64,000 nucleotides of DNA from Candidatus Vicinibacter proximus (GTDB taxonomy: Bacteria > Bacteroidota > Bacteroidia > Chitinophagales > Saprospiraceae), in assembly GCA_016713905.1 (NCBI GenBank), contig JADJOE010000003.1:248001-312000 (forward strand). Reading direction: 5' to 3'. Below the pieces are notes generated by a model that was given only the letters and a program-made list of their open reading frames with translations, was not told where the DNA came from and ran no database searches. Shown piece by piece: positions 55,588 through 64,000 of this stretch (the stretch's first letter is position 1; the number at the start of each line of letters is the position of its first letter). Both the position numbers and the translations under genes were made by a program.

Positions 55588-58500
55588 CTATCTGAGTAAA
55601 TTGATATCACCTTTAAGTTGTTGAATGGTTCCATCATTCCACTCCACTTCTAAAACATAAATAAAAACGCCTGGATTTAACGGTTGGTTTTTAAATTCTC
55701 CGTTCCAGCCTTGATCCGGAATATTCGGCTGTAAATTTTCCCGGTCAAAAACTCTTTCTCCCCACCTGGTGAATATGGAAAATTTCCTGATGGTCTTGTA
55801 ACTGTCTTCCGTGACGCTTGGAAAAAACCAGTCGTTGATGCCATCTCCGTTAGGACTAAAAACGGTAGGTACCCAGATTCCTTTTTTAATAATTTGGATC
55901 GTTATGCTCGCAGATGCGATACATCCATCTTTGTTGGCATAACTGACTGTATAAGTTGTTTCTTTTCTTAAATTAGTAACCGTCGGATTATCACAATCTG
56001 TGCAGGATAAATTGTCTGCGGGGTCCCATTTAATCCAATCAATGGAATCTTTTGGTGTGATGATCACGGCTTGCAAAACAAGAGGATCTCCTTCATTTAT
56101 TTTTATAACAGGCGGCAAACTAACGCCTACCGGGTCAGGGGTAGTGACGATAAAGTCTGCATTCAAAATACAGCCATTTGCATCTACGACCCGTATGGTT
56201 CTCCGGCCTGGTGACAATCCAGGAATATGCGGTCCCGCAACTGGAACATTATCGAGGAAGTAAGTATAAGGTTGAACACCTCCTACAATATTGAGCAGAG
56301 TTATTGAGGCATTCTCCCCGGTGCACCTGGCTTGCTCTAGATTATAATTAAGCTCAGTAGGTACATTTGTATTTTCTGTAACACTAATAGAGTCGATGGT
56401 TTCACACCCATTGTCCAGATTTTTGACTTTCAAATAGTAACTTCCTGTTTTTCCAGCCCGGCAATCTGCCTGATTCGCAGCGCCAATAATGGATCCATTA
56501 CTTGTTGTCCAAATGATTTGAGAATTTTTTCCCTGATTTTGAATAACACCTTGAATCAGGACATCTCTTATTGAACAGGTGAGTTCTCCTACAGCAGGGA
56601 TATCAATAACAGGTTTAAGGAGATCTTCTAATACACGCACACTATCGAACGAAACACATTTGTTAACCGTATCCTGGATGGTAAGCACGTAAGTTCCTGC
56701 TTTATCTACAAGGATATTTAAAAGAGTCGGGCTTCCTAAAATATTTCCTCCTGTGCTCTGCCAACTTGTTAAAAATCTGCTTCCACTACTGGAACCTCCT
56801 GCATTAATATTTAAAGTATTCTGTATGCAATTTAAAGTATCCGGCATTTGAATATTGACCACTGGTTTGGTGAGATCAGGAATTATGCTGAGCAAGTCTG
56901 TAGATTCACAACCGTTGATTAAATCCTTAACGAGAACCATATAGGTTCCGGGAGAAACAACAGTAATGTTTTTTGTAGCGGAATTACCCTGAATCTGTCC
57001 ATTGGCGCTAGACCAATTAAAACTAAATGAGTTTGAATTTCCGGACGCAGTAGCGTTCAACATAAACTGTTGACTTTCGCAATTCCAAACCAGATCTTTA
57101 CCGGCGTTTACCGTTGGCTTTAACGTATCAATTCCAACGATTACACTTACGAATGCACTACAACCATTGGATTGGTCTGTTGCTTTAAAAGTATAAGTAC
57201 CCGGAGAATTAATTTTTGTTTGCAAAGTGTTTGGAGATTGAATGGTACCTCCTCCCTGTGTGGACCATTCATAAGTAAGTGGATTGCCACTCAATGAATT
57301 TGCAGTTGCAGTCAAATCAATTTGCTGTCGGTTACAATTAAGGGTATCGGGCGATTGAATAGATACAACAGGTTTATTTAAATCGGGAACAATTTTAGCA
57401 CTGGCAGAATCCCGACATCCATTTGATGTATCTGTTACAACAATAACATAAGTCCCCGGAGTGCTTACTTCAATTTTATTTGTACCGTTTCCTGATTTTA
57501 TGATACCATCAGAGCTGGTCCACAAAAATGTATACTGTGATCCCTGGCTACTTGCTGAACCATCAATTGTCTTCACGGTATCAATGCAGCTAAATACCTG
57601 GTCCATACCAGCACTAACCATTGGTTTTGTCACATTCTGATCTACATACAAGGAATCTAGGTTCTCGCAATCATTTGTTCTGTTCTTGATTCGAATATAA
57701 TACCATCCTTTTTGATTAATGACAGGATCAATTCGATTGTTCCCGGAAACAATATTACCTCCAATACTGGACCAGGATATATCAAGAGAGTCACTTGAAT
57801 TAATTCGTGCGTTTAATTTAATACTGGATATGTTGCAATTAAGGATTTCATCCTTTCCGGCATCCAGGGAGGGAACTTTGCGCGAATCGACCACATTCAG
57901 ACTATCTATAGATTCACAACCATTCAATTCATTCACCATTCTTAAAAGTACTTTCCCACTTTTTTGAATGAGTTTGTCCATGAGAATATTTTCTTTTTGA
58001 AATTTAGCAGTGTCAATGGTCCAGTAATAGCCATAATTCCCGGCTGGGTTGCTGGTATTATTGGTGACGTTTACCCCATTGTTTTTGCAATCAATATTCA
58101 GATCATTTCCTAATTCAATTAATGGAGCAAGCGTGTCAATTTTGACATCCCAACTTGTACTGTCTTCGCAATGATTGTTTCTATCCAGAACAGATAATTT
58201 ATACCTTCCGGGCAGATTTCCCGTTAGCGAAAATTTTTGATTTGTTTGGCTAAGGTCCGGATTGGTCCAGGTTAAATAATACTTTGTGCTGTCTAATACT
58301 TTTGAATTTAAAATGACTTGTTGATTTTTACAGTTCAATAAAGTGTCACCGGTAATTCCTGCTGCTGGTTTTGCAGTGTCCGCCTTAACATCATAGTCAA
58401 TCAAAAGCGTGCAACCGGAAGTTTGGTCTGTTATGGTAACAGTATACTTACCGGCCTTTTTGACTAATGCAATTTCTGTGTTTTGACCATCGATAAGGTT

Positions 58501-59685
58501 ACTGTCCGGACTCCATTTGTAGGAATAGATTCCGCTTCCTGAAGTAAGGTTGGCTGTTAATTGAACACTATCTTTCTGACAATCTATTCTGCCATCCGCA
58601 TCTACAAATCCAACTAATTCATCAGGTGCCATGTATTCAATGGAAGCCTCCTCTTCGCACTCCACATTGCCATTTTTATACTTGACCTTAACCGTGTATA
58701 TTCCTGAACCTTTGGCCTTAGCCATTAAGCCGTTTTGTGAAATAATTTTTCCCACATCTGTAGACCATTCATATGTTATATTAGGGCCGAATGAGGATCC
58801 GGTAGCAAACAAGTCAAAAGTTTCTGAGGAACATTTCGGTTTAAAGGGTATAGTCAGTTTGGCAATGACATCCACTATTTCTACGGTCACTTCATCCATG
58901 TCCATACATTTTTCAAACATGGCAATGTCATCTATGGCAAAGTCATTTCCAAATCCTACACCGGATGCTTCTGTGATACAAATATTTGCCGAGCCTGAAG
59001 AAGCGGTAAAGCAACCTTCGATTCTTATCCAGTCACAAAGAGCCCCGGCAACCCCTGATCCAATGGTAGCCCCATTTACTTTAAGATTTAAAACAGATGG
59101 GGAAACCGGATATACATTCTGAACATAAAATTCTACCAAATAAGCATTTCCGGGTGTTACGGCTACAGTTTGACACCAAACATTTGATCCTGGTGTAGTA
59201 GACCCATCCACCACCATTTGTTGTCCTGATCCTGATGTATGGTCTCCACATGGGGAAAAACCTCCGTTATAAGCTTGAGGATTATCTCCCACACCATAGT
59301 TGTTTGGCCCAAAAGGACTCCCGGGAACACCATAAATATAGCTGGTGCTGAAACCTGTATTACCTGCTTCAAAATTTCCATTAACGATAAGGTTGGTCGT
59401 GCCAACGCCCTCAGCGGAAAGTTTATATTTATAAATTCCTGGATTTTTATGCGTTACCTGAGGATCCAAAATCATTGGATCGCTTAATCCGGAAGTAGGA
59501 GACCAACTAAATTTTGTATAATTCCCCATGACATTCCCTTGTAAAGTGATGGGGTCATTTGGATCACAGGTAAAAAGATCTGGTCCGGCATCTGCATCAA
59601 TTCCGGTACATTGCCCACTTAGAAAAGAAATTCTGCCCACAACCAAAATGGCCAGCAATAAAACCACTTTAAACTTAAACCGCAT
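55588..59685 (-). CDS. Giant T9SS type B (gliding-motility C-terminal domain) protein with Ig/PKD-like repeats
   Basis: 1365 residues from Met 59685 (an earlier Met 18 bp upstream only lengthens the N-terminus). Signal peptide MRFKFKVVLLLAILVVG, then a first Ig-like module, a carbohydrate-binding CenC-like region (NLIVNGNFEAGNTGFSTSY ... FAIDDIAMFEKC, about 105-270) and about ten modules of 80-90 residues (Cys, L-x-A strand, WSS/G-x-I, GTYxxxVxDxxNGC). The end is a type B sorting domain (WVPTVFSPNGDGINDWFF, IFTRWGERVFD, NPGVFIYVLEV, GDINLLR). A surface-exposed adhesin or matrix protein is inferred. It sits between a DPP11-like peptidase and the RluA gene in one run. Confidence 0.9.
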   Translation of the reverse strand: MRFKFKVVLLLAILVVGRISFLSGQCTGIDADAGPDLFTCDPNDPITLQGNVMGNYTKFSWSPTSGLSDPMILDPQVTHKNPGIYKYKLSAEGVGTTNLIVNGNFEAGNTGFSTSYIYGVPGSPFGPNNYGVGDNPQAYNGGFSPCGDHTSGSGQQMVVDGSTTPGSNVWCQTVAVTPGNAYLVEFYVQNVYPVSPSVLNLKVNGATIGSGVAGALCDWIRIEGCFTASSGSANICITEASGVGFGNDFAIDDIAMFEKCMDMDEVTVEIVDVIAKLTIPFKPKCSSETFDLFATGSSFGPNITYEWSTDVGKIISQNGLMAKAKGSGIYTVKVKYKNGNVECEEEASIEYMAPDELVGFVDADGRIDCQKDSVQLTANLTSGSGIYSYKWSPDSNLIDGQNTEIALVKKAGKYTVTITDQTSGCTLLIDYDVKADTAKPAAGITGDTLLNCKNQQVILNSKVLDSTKYYLTWTNPDLSQTNQKFSLTGNLPGRYKLSVLDRNNHCEDSTSWDVKIDTLAPLIELGNDLNIDCKNNGVNVTNNTSNPAGNYGYYWTIDTAKFQKENILMDKLIQKSGKVLLRMVNELNGCESIDSLNVVDSRKVPSLDAGKDEILNCNISSIKLNARINSSDSLDISWSSIGGNIVSGNNRIDPVINQKGWYYIRIKNRTNDCENLDSLYVDQNVTKPMVSAGMDQVFSCIDTVKTIDGSASSQGSQYTFLWTSSDGIIKSGNGTNKIEVSTPGTYVIVVTDTSNGCRDSASAKIVPDLNKPVVSIQSPDTLNCNRQQIDLTATANSLSGNPLTYEWSTQGGGTIQSPNTLQTKINSPGTYTFKATDQSNGCSAFVSVIVGIDTLKPTVNAGKDLVWNCESQQFMLNATASGNSNSFSFNWSSANGQIQGNSATKNITVVSPGTYMVLVKDLINGCESTDLLSIIPDLTKPVVNIQMPDTLNCIQNTLNINAGGSSSGSRFLTSWQSTGGNILGSPTLLNILVDKAGTYVLTIQDTVNKCVSFDSVRVLEDLLKPVIDIPAVGELTCSIRDVLIQGVIQNQGKNSQIIWTTSNGSIIGAANQADCRAGKTGSYYLKVKNLDNGCETIDSISVTENTNVPTELNYNLEQARCTGENASITLLNIVGGVQPYTYFLDNVPVAGPHIPGLSPGRRTIRVVDANGCILNADFIVTTPDPVGVSLPPVIKINEGDPLVLQAVIITPKDSIDWIKWDPADNLSCTDCDNPTVTNLRKETTYTVSYANKDGCIASASITIQIIKKGIWVPTVFSPNGDGINDWFFPSVTEDSYKTIRKFSIFTRWGERVFDRENLQPNIPDQGWNGEFKNQPLNPGVFIYVLEVEWNDGTIQQLKGDINLLR

Positions 59686-59736
59686 TTTGCTTGATTTATA
59701 CAAATGTTTTCAGGATAAAATCCCACGAATATAAGC

Positions 59737-61935
59737 CTATATTTTCTGCTTTCCTTTTTTATTGTTTTTTGGATGAACCAACCTTAATTCTGAAAGGATG
59801 TGATCGGCGCCCGCAAATTTGTCTATAATGAACAAAACATAACGGGCATCTACCATGATGTTACGACAGATTCGTACATCATAATTTATATCACTCATGG
59901 TGCCTTCCCACACCCGGTCAAAATTTAAACCGATGAGATTGCCATGTGCATCAATGGTAGGGCTTCCGGAATTTCCACCTGTAGTGTGATTCGATGCAAT
60001 AAATGCCAATGGCATTTTACCTTTTTCACCATAAATGCCAAAATCTTTGCTTTCAAACAAACTACGAAGTTTTGGATGCACATCAAATTCATAATCTTCC
60101 GGAATATATTTTTCCATTACGCCATCTAAATAGGTTTTAGGAAGATAGGTGACGCCATCTCTTGGTAGAAAGCCTTCTACTTTTCCATAGGCAACTCTTA
60201 ACGTGGAATTCGCATCCGGATAAAATTTTCTTTCTGGAAAAACTTCCATGAGTGCAGCCATATGCTTTCTTCTTAAATCGGCAATATTTTCTTCATGCTC
60301 TCCTGCTCTTTTTTGAATGCCATTGATCAGAAAATAATTGAGTTCTTCGTAAAATTTCCAAACCGGATCCGACTGAACTCTGTTTATCCATTGCGGAAAT
60401 TCCAATGAGCTTAGTTTTTTTAAACTATCGGATGACGTGAATGCACTGTTGGTGTATAAATGTTCAGTGAAGGCCTCATAATCGTTTTTAAAAACGCCCA
60501 GCTGCTCTCTTAGATAAGGGACGAGCAATTCCTGATCTACTCCTTCCACTACTGTCTTTAAAACGTTTTTAAAAATTTCCTTTTCAACCGATATGTCCAC
60601 ATTCTTAAATATTGCATCGGCAGAATTAAACATTTCGTTTCTTTTGCTTTTGAATATTTCTTCACCACGGCCTTCATACACTTCAGAAAGTTTCCTTATT
60701 CTGCTGTAACAATTGAAAAGGTCAATGTTTCTTTGAAATCCTTCTGCATAATATTCTTTAGCAAGGGCCATTGGTTCAAGCAATTGATATTGCTTTTCTA
60801 AATCGCTTACCAAAGATCTGTAATTAGCCCAATTAGGATTAGCCTGTACCCTTTTATTAAATTCGTCATCCGTTTTTTGTTTTCTTTCCAAACCATTGGT
60901 AAATTTTACTCCCTGACTTTCACCTATCCATTTCTTCCAATAATTTGCAATTCCGGCATAAATAGCAGAATACTGAATTTTAGTTTTAACATTGCTTCTC
61001 ATGTATTTATCCATAATTTTCAAAACCTGGTCGCGGATCTTTACCCTGACCGGATTTTGGACTTCTGTGATTTGACGCACTCCTTCTTTAGTAAGATATT
61101 CATTAGTTCTTCCGGGAAAACCAAATACCATAGTGAAATCACCAGCCTCCACACCATCCAGAGAAATGGGTAAGGAATGCTTAGGGATATATGGGACATT
61201 TTCTTTTGAAAATTCTGCAGGTAAATTATTTTTTCCGGCATAAATCCTGAAAATAGAAAAGTCACCAGTATGTCTTGGCCATACCCAGTTGTCTGTATCA
61301 GCGCCAAATTTTCCAATAGACTCAGGCGGGGTGCCCACTAATCTGACATCCTTGTAAGTTAAAGTGATGAATGCAAAAAATTGATTCCCATTATAAAATG
61401 ATCGGATGCTCACATCTTCATATGATTTTTTTTGAATACTTTTAAGAAGTTCATTTTGGTTTCGGTCATAAATCAATCGGCGTTGATTGTCTTTCATGTC
61501 TGGTGTAATGTTCTTCAACATCTCTTTGGTAACATCATCAATTCTTACAATTAAAGTCGCAGTTAATCCCGCACATGCCAATTCAGAATTATAATCTTTT
61601 GCCCAATACCCATCTTTGATAAGATTTTTTTCAACGGATGAATGGGATTGAATGTAACTAAATCCACAGTGGTGGTTGGTTAAGATCAACCCTTTATTTG
61701 AAATGATTTCTCCGGTGCATCCTCCTCCGAACTGAATAATGGCATCTTTTAAAGAACCCTTATTCACACTGTAAATATCTTCTGCATTTATCTTCATCCC
61801 CATGGACTTCATTTCTTTTTCATTCAGAGTCTTAAGAAATTGCGGAAGCCACATTCCTTCTCCAGCAATCAGACTTTGTCTGAAGGAAAATATAAATAAT
61901 GCAATGATTATTATTACTACCTTGAATCCTTTCAT
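59737..61935 (-). CDS. S46 family dipeptidyl-peptidase, DPP11-like
   Basis: 732 residues with signal peptide (MKGFKVVIIIIALFIFSFRQ). The chymotrypsin-like catalytic residues lie in GLILTNHHCGFSYIQ (His89) and TTGGNSGSPTIDAHG (Ser656), with a helical cap between. In this family the residue 18 after the serine decides the specificity: Arg (here Arg674, in LNFDRVWEG) marks DPP11, which prefers Asp/Glu at P1, while Gly marks DPP7. It would release dipeptides in the periplasm for uptake, as in asaccharolytic Bacteroidota. Its neighbours on both sides are T9SS proteins. Confidence 0.92.
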   Translation of the reverse strand: MKGFKVVIIIIALFIFSFRQSLIAGEGMWLPQFLKTLNEKEMKSMGMKINAEDIYSVNKGSLKDAIIQFGGGCTGEIISNKGLILTNHHCGFSYIQSHSSVEKNLIKDGYWAKDYNSELACAGLTATLIVRIDDVTKEMLKNITPDMKDNQRRLIYDRNQNELLKSIQKKSYEDVSIRSFYNGNQFFAFITLTYKDVRLVGTPPESIGKFGADTDNWVWPRHTGDFSIFRIYAGKNNLPAEFSKENVPYIPKHSLPISLDGVEAGDFTMVFGFPGRTNEYLTKEGVRQITEVQNPVRVKIRDQVLKIMDKYMRSNVKTKIQYSAIYAGIANYWKKWIGESQGVKFTNGLERKQKTDDEFNKRVQANPNWANYRSLVSDLEKQYQLLEPMALAKEYYAEGFQRNIDLFNCYSRIRKLSEVYEGRGEEIFKSKRNEMFNSADAIFKNVDISVEKEIFKNVLKTVVEGVDQELLVPYLREQLGVFKNDYEAFTEHLYTNSAFTSSDSLKKLSSLEFPQWINRVQSDPVWKFYEELNYFLINGIQKRAGEHEENIADLRRKHMAALMEVFPERKFYPDANSTLRVAYGKVEGFLPRDGVTYLPKTYLDGVMEKYIPEDYEFDVHPKLRSLFESKDFGIYGEKGKMPLAFIASNHTTGGNSGSPTIDAHGNLIGLNFDRVWEGTMSDINYDVRICRNIMVDARYVLFIIDKFAGADHILSELRLVHPKNNKKGKQKI

Positions 61936-61967
61936 TTTATTCGACTTAGTTTCTTAGTTATATTTTT

Positions 61968-64000
61968 TTATTTGGCTACTTCAAATTGTAGTTCCTTAAA
62001 TTCATTTTTAGTCCTGATCATTAACTTGTACAATCCTGTTGGATATCCCTTAAGGCTGATGCTATATTCTTTATTATTCCAAAGGACTTCCTTGCGGGAC
62101 ACTGACTGGCCGCTTAAGCCAATAACGTCTATGGTGAAAGTTTCCTTTGGAATTTTATCAAAATGAATAGTCAGATTTTCGGTAACAACAGTAGGGTACA
62201 GGTAGGTTTTTTCTAAACTTAGTTGATCTGTACTCGTAGTGTTGTTGACTACGATTAAATCAGATTTATATATACAACCAACTGAATCGATAACCAACAC
62301 TTCATAAATCCCCGGACTTAGATCTTCAAGGTCTTTGGTAACGCCAATTTCAAAATTTTCCTTGAACCATTTATACGAATAAGGTGGAGTGCCTCCTGTG
62401 ACATTTAAAGTTATCTTTCCTGTATTGCCTGCTGTATGGGTGACCTGTGGGGTAATGGAGATTTTTTCAGGTTCTGAAATTTGAATTTCAACTTCAGACT
62501 TACAATTAATGGAATCCATTGCAGTAACTTTATAAACACCACTGGCCAATTGACTGGAATGTGTGGCAATGCGAGGATCAGAATAGAAAAATACAACCGG
62601 GTGAGTGCCACCAATTAATTTCAATTCTATCTTACCTGTAGAGTCTCCGTTGCATTTAATGTCTTCTTTCGTATAACTTAAATCAGGGGATATAAATTTC
62701 TTTATGAATATTGAATCTGAGCCGGCACAACCTGTGAGTGTATTGAGAATGGTAAGTTTGTAAAGACCTTCCTGTCGGATCGCTGCAACTATACTGTCAG
62801 ATAAAATAATCTGATTTAAGGTCCAGGTTTGTTTGAAGTTCTTGTTAGGATTCTGATGACTCAATAATATTTCCTCATGTCTGCAATCCAATGATGGGAA
62901 ATCCGATTTAATTTTTGTCACAGGATTTGAATAAACTTGTACAACCAAAGTGTCGGATCTGTTGCATCCTGAAGGGGAAAGATAATCCAACACATAGATT
63001 CCGGCTTTGGAAAAGGTATTGATGGTTCCCAGATCAAAGATATTGTTCATTGAAATAACCGTATCCAATCCAAATGGTCCAATCCATTGAAAGGTGCCGG
63101 TGAGTTGATCCTGATTGCATTTTAGTTTCAAGTTTTGTCCAAGACATACTTTTATGGTATCCACATCCCCAAATGGAGCTCCTGAGGCGCTTGCCTGCAC
63201 GCCAATTTCCGATGGGTAACATTCTGGAAGTTCAATAGAATAAAAACCTCTGCCATAAGTGGAGATATACATTTTTCTTGTAGGTCTGTGGATATCAATA
63301 TCTGTCACTGATGTGTTTGGCAATCCAACGCCATAATATTTCCAATTGAAATTGTTGACATCCGTATAAAACACGCCAATGTCCGTACCCACAAATAACA
63401 AATTGGAAGTTTCATCAAAAGTGGCACAAAGCGCTGGTGTGTTTACAAAATTTTTGGTGACATTCCCCCATGTTTTCCCGCGGTCTTTGGATTCCATCAC
63501 TTTAATGGTCCCCAGTCCACCTCTGGTGATCCAAATTCGGTTGGTATCTTTTGGATGAAACTCTATTCCTGTAACATCCAGAGAAAGCGGGACAGTAGTT
63601 TTGTCCCAGTTTTTTCCATAATCTCTGGTATGATAAACTATGTTGCTGTAGGATGCCAGAATGGTGTTGGTATCCACAGGACTTACGACAACATTCCGCA
63701 GATCTTTGTCTTCGCCTCCTGTTAAATTTTTACTGAGCGCAACAAAATTATTTCCCCGGTTATGACTAACAAATACTTCGTGATACCCAATCACAAATGT
63801 TTTAGGGTTTTTTGGATTTAAAGCAAAGGGTGTAACCCATTGCCCTTGAGGATCACCCGGAACATTTACAGAAATTTCTGTTAGATCATAAAAACCATTT
63901 GTGGTTCGGTAAACCGCTGTGCCACCCCAGTACTCCGTATAACCTATGTTTGCATTTGTTGGGTCAATTAGTTGCCACATGGCATCACCACCATTTGTGT
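61968..64000 (-). CDS. T9SS type A propeller/BNR-repeat protein (5' end outside window)
   Basis: The frame is open to the window edge (codons NGGDA precede the Met at 63980), so the start lies beyond 64000 and at least 677 residues are seen. The first 260 residues are beta-propeller blades of the VPS10/BNR kind (VYRTTNGFYDLTEI, VYHTRDYGKNWDKTTV, VMESKDRGKTWGNV, LFVGTDIGVFYTDV, MYISTYGRGFYSIEL). Ig-like and SprB-like modules follow (VTAMDSINCKSEVEIQISEP, GGTPPYSYKWF). The end is a type A sorting domain (YLYPTVVTENLTIHF, GLSGQSV, YPTGLYKLMI). It heads the four-gene minus-strand run with the S46 peptidase 32 bp downstream. Confidence 0.88.
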   Translation of the reverse strand, partial: TNGGDAMWQLIDPTNANIGYTEYWGGTAVYRTTNGFYDLTEISVNVPGDPQGQWVTPFALNPKNPKTFVIGYHEVFVSHNRGNNFVALSKNLTGGEDKDLRNVVVSPVDTNTILASYSNIVYHTRDYGKNWDKTTVPLSLDVTGIEFHPKDTNRIWITRGGLGTIKVMESKDRGKTWGNVTKNFVNTPALCATFDETSNLLFVGTDIGVFYTDVNNFNWKYYGVGLPNTSVTDIDIHRPTRKMYISTYGRGFYSIELPECYPSEIGVQASASGAPFGDVDTIKVCLGQNLKLKCNQDQLTGTFQWIGPFGLDTVISMNNIFDLGTINTFSKAGIYVLDYLSPSGCNRSDTLVVQVYSNPVTKIKSDFPSLDCRHEEILLSHQNPNKNFKQTWTLNQIILSDSIVAAIRQEGLYKLTILNTLTGCAGSDSIFIKKFISPDLSYTKEDIKCNGDSTGKIELKLIGGTHPVVFFYSDPRIATHSSQLASGVYKVTAMDSINCKSEVEIQISEPEKISITPQVTHTAGNTGKITLNVTGGTPPYSYKWFKENFEIGVTKDLEDLSPGIYEVLVIDSVGCIYKSDLIVVNNTTSTDQLSLEKTYLYPTVVTENLTIHFDKIPKETFTIDVIGLSGQSVSRKEVLWNNKEYSISLKGYPTGLYKLMIRTKNEFKELQFEVAK

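Noticed and set aside
1..64000. tRNA, rRNA, insertion sequences, a second CRISPR system or other defence genes
   Set aside because: I looked for T-loop sequence, transposase motifs and further cas signatures by eye and found none; a tRNA search program was not run.

Overview
The window is from a Bacteroidota chromosome, most likely a member of the Saprospiraceae or a close relative. The evidence is many large surface proteins with type IX secretion (T9SS) C-terminal signals of both type A and type B, TonB-dependent receptors with an N-terminal carboxypeptidase-regulatory domain, an S46 peptidase, a LytS/LytTR pair with a two-component propeller sensor, and promoters of the Bacteroidota form TTTG-N18-21-TAnnTTTG. 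No rRNA, tRNA or insertion sequence was recognised. The genus assignment is inference.

Layout. 1-4972: four tandem, co-directional paralogues of a secreted propeller-like protein (the first cut by the window edge, the third frameshifted), with 33-bp near-identical spacers. 4973-5553: an unknown 104-aa gene behind a set of 21-bp direct repeats. 5711-13190: a complete type II-C CRISPR-Cas locus: a divergent tracrRNA, cas9, cas1, cas2 and an array of 36 repeats whose crRNA strand is the minus strand, so it converges on the cas genes. 13243-13672: a frameshifted small gene that contains a repeat-like sequence. 13859-16612: an OmpA-like small envelope protein, coaD and pruA. 16789-23131 (minus): a duplicated-domain T9SS protein and a TonB receptor. 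23333-29452 (plus): a MazG-like protein, a DUF4403-like lipoprotein, aroB, a class A PBP and a small membrane protein. 29503-39581 (minus): hpd, a histone H1-like protein, an HhH/beta-barrel protein, a 1615-aa type B T9SS adhesin-like protein and a small barrel. 39781-48893 (plus): rpe, a TonB receptor, rpsP, an unknown helical protein, a SPOR protein, kdsA and an FAD oxidoreductase. 48980-64000 (minus): acyl-CoA carboxylase beta, the LytTR regulator and its sensor kinase, and a four-gene run of RluA pseudouridine synthase, a giant type B T9SS protein, a DPP11-like S46 peptidase and a T9SS type A propeller protein cut by the window end.

Most notable observations. (1) Every CRISPR repeat carries, on its crRNA strand, a complete Bacteroidota promoter (TTTG-N21-TATCTTTG) placed so that transcription should start at the repeat/spacer junction. 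That would make crRNAs without 5' processing, as known for Neisseria II-C but with the Bacteroidota sigma factor. The anti-repeat of the tracrRNA gene carries the same promoter on the opposite strand, reading into cas9. (2) LytTR-type 21-bp direct repeats occur in front of the LytS/LytTR operon and of the unknown 104-aa gene, each exactly 32 nt from a -7-like box, which predicts a small regulon. (3) The four left-edge paralogues look like a mosaic or gene-conversion family with a one-base T-tract frameshift just before the secretion signal. All motif calls were made by eye; no alignment or folding program was run.
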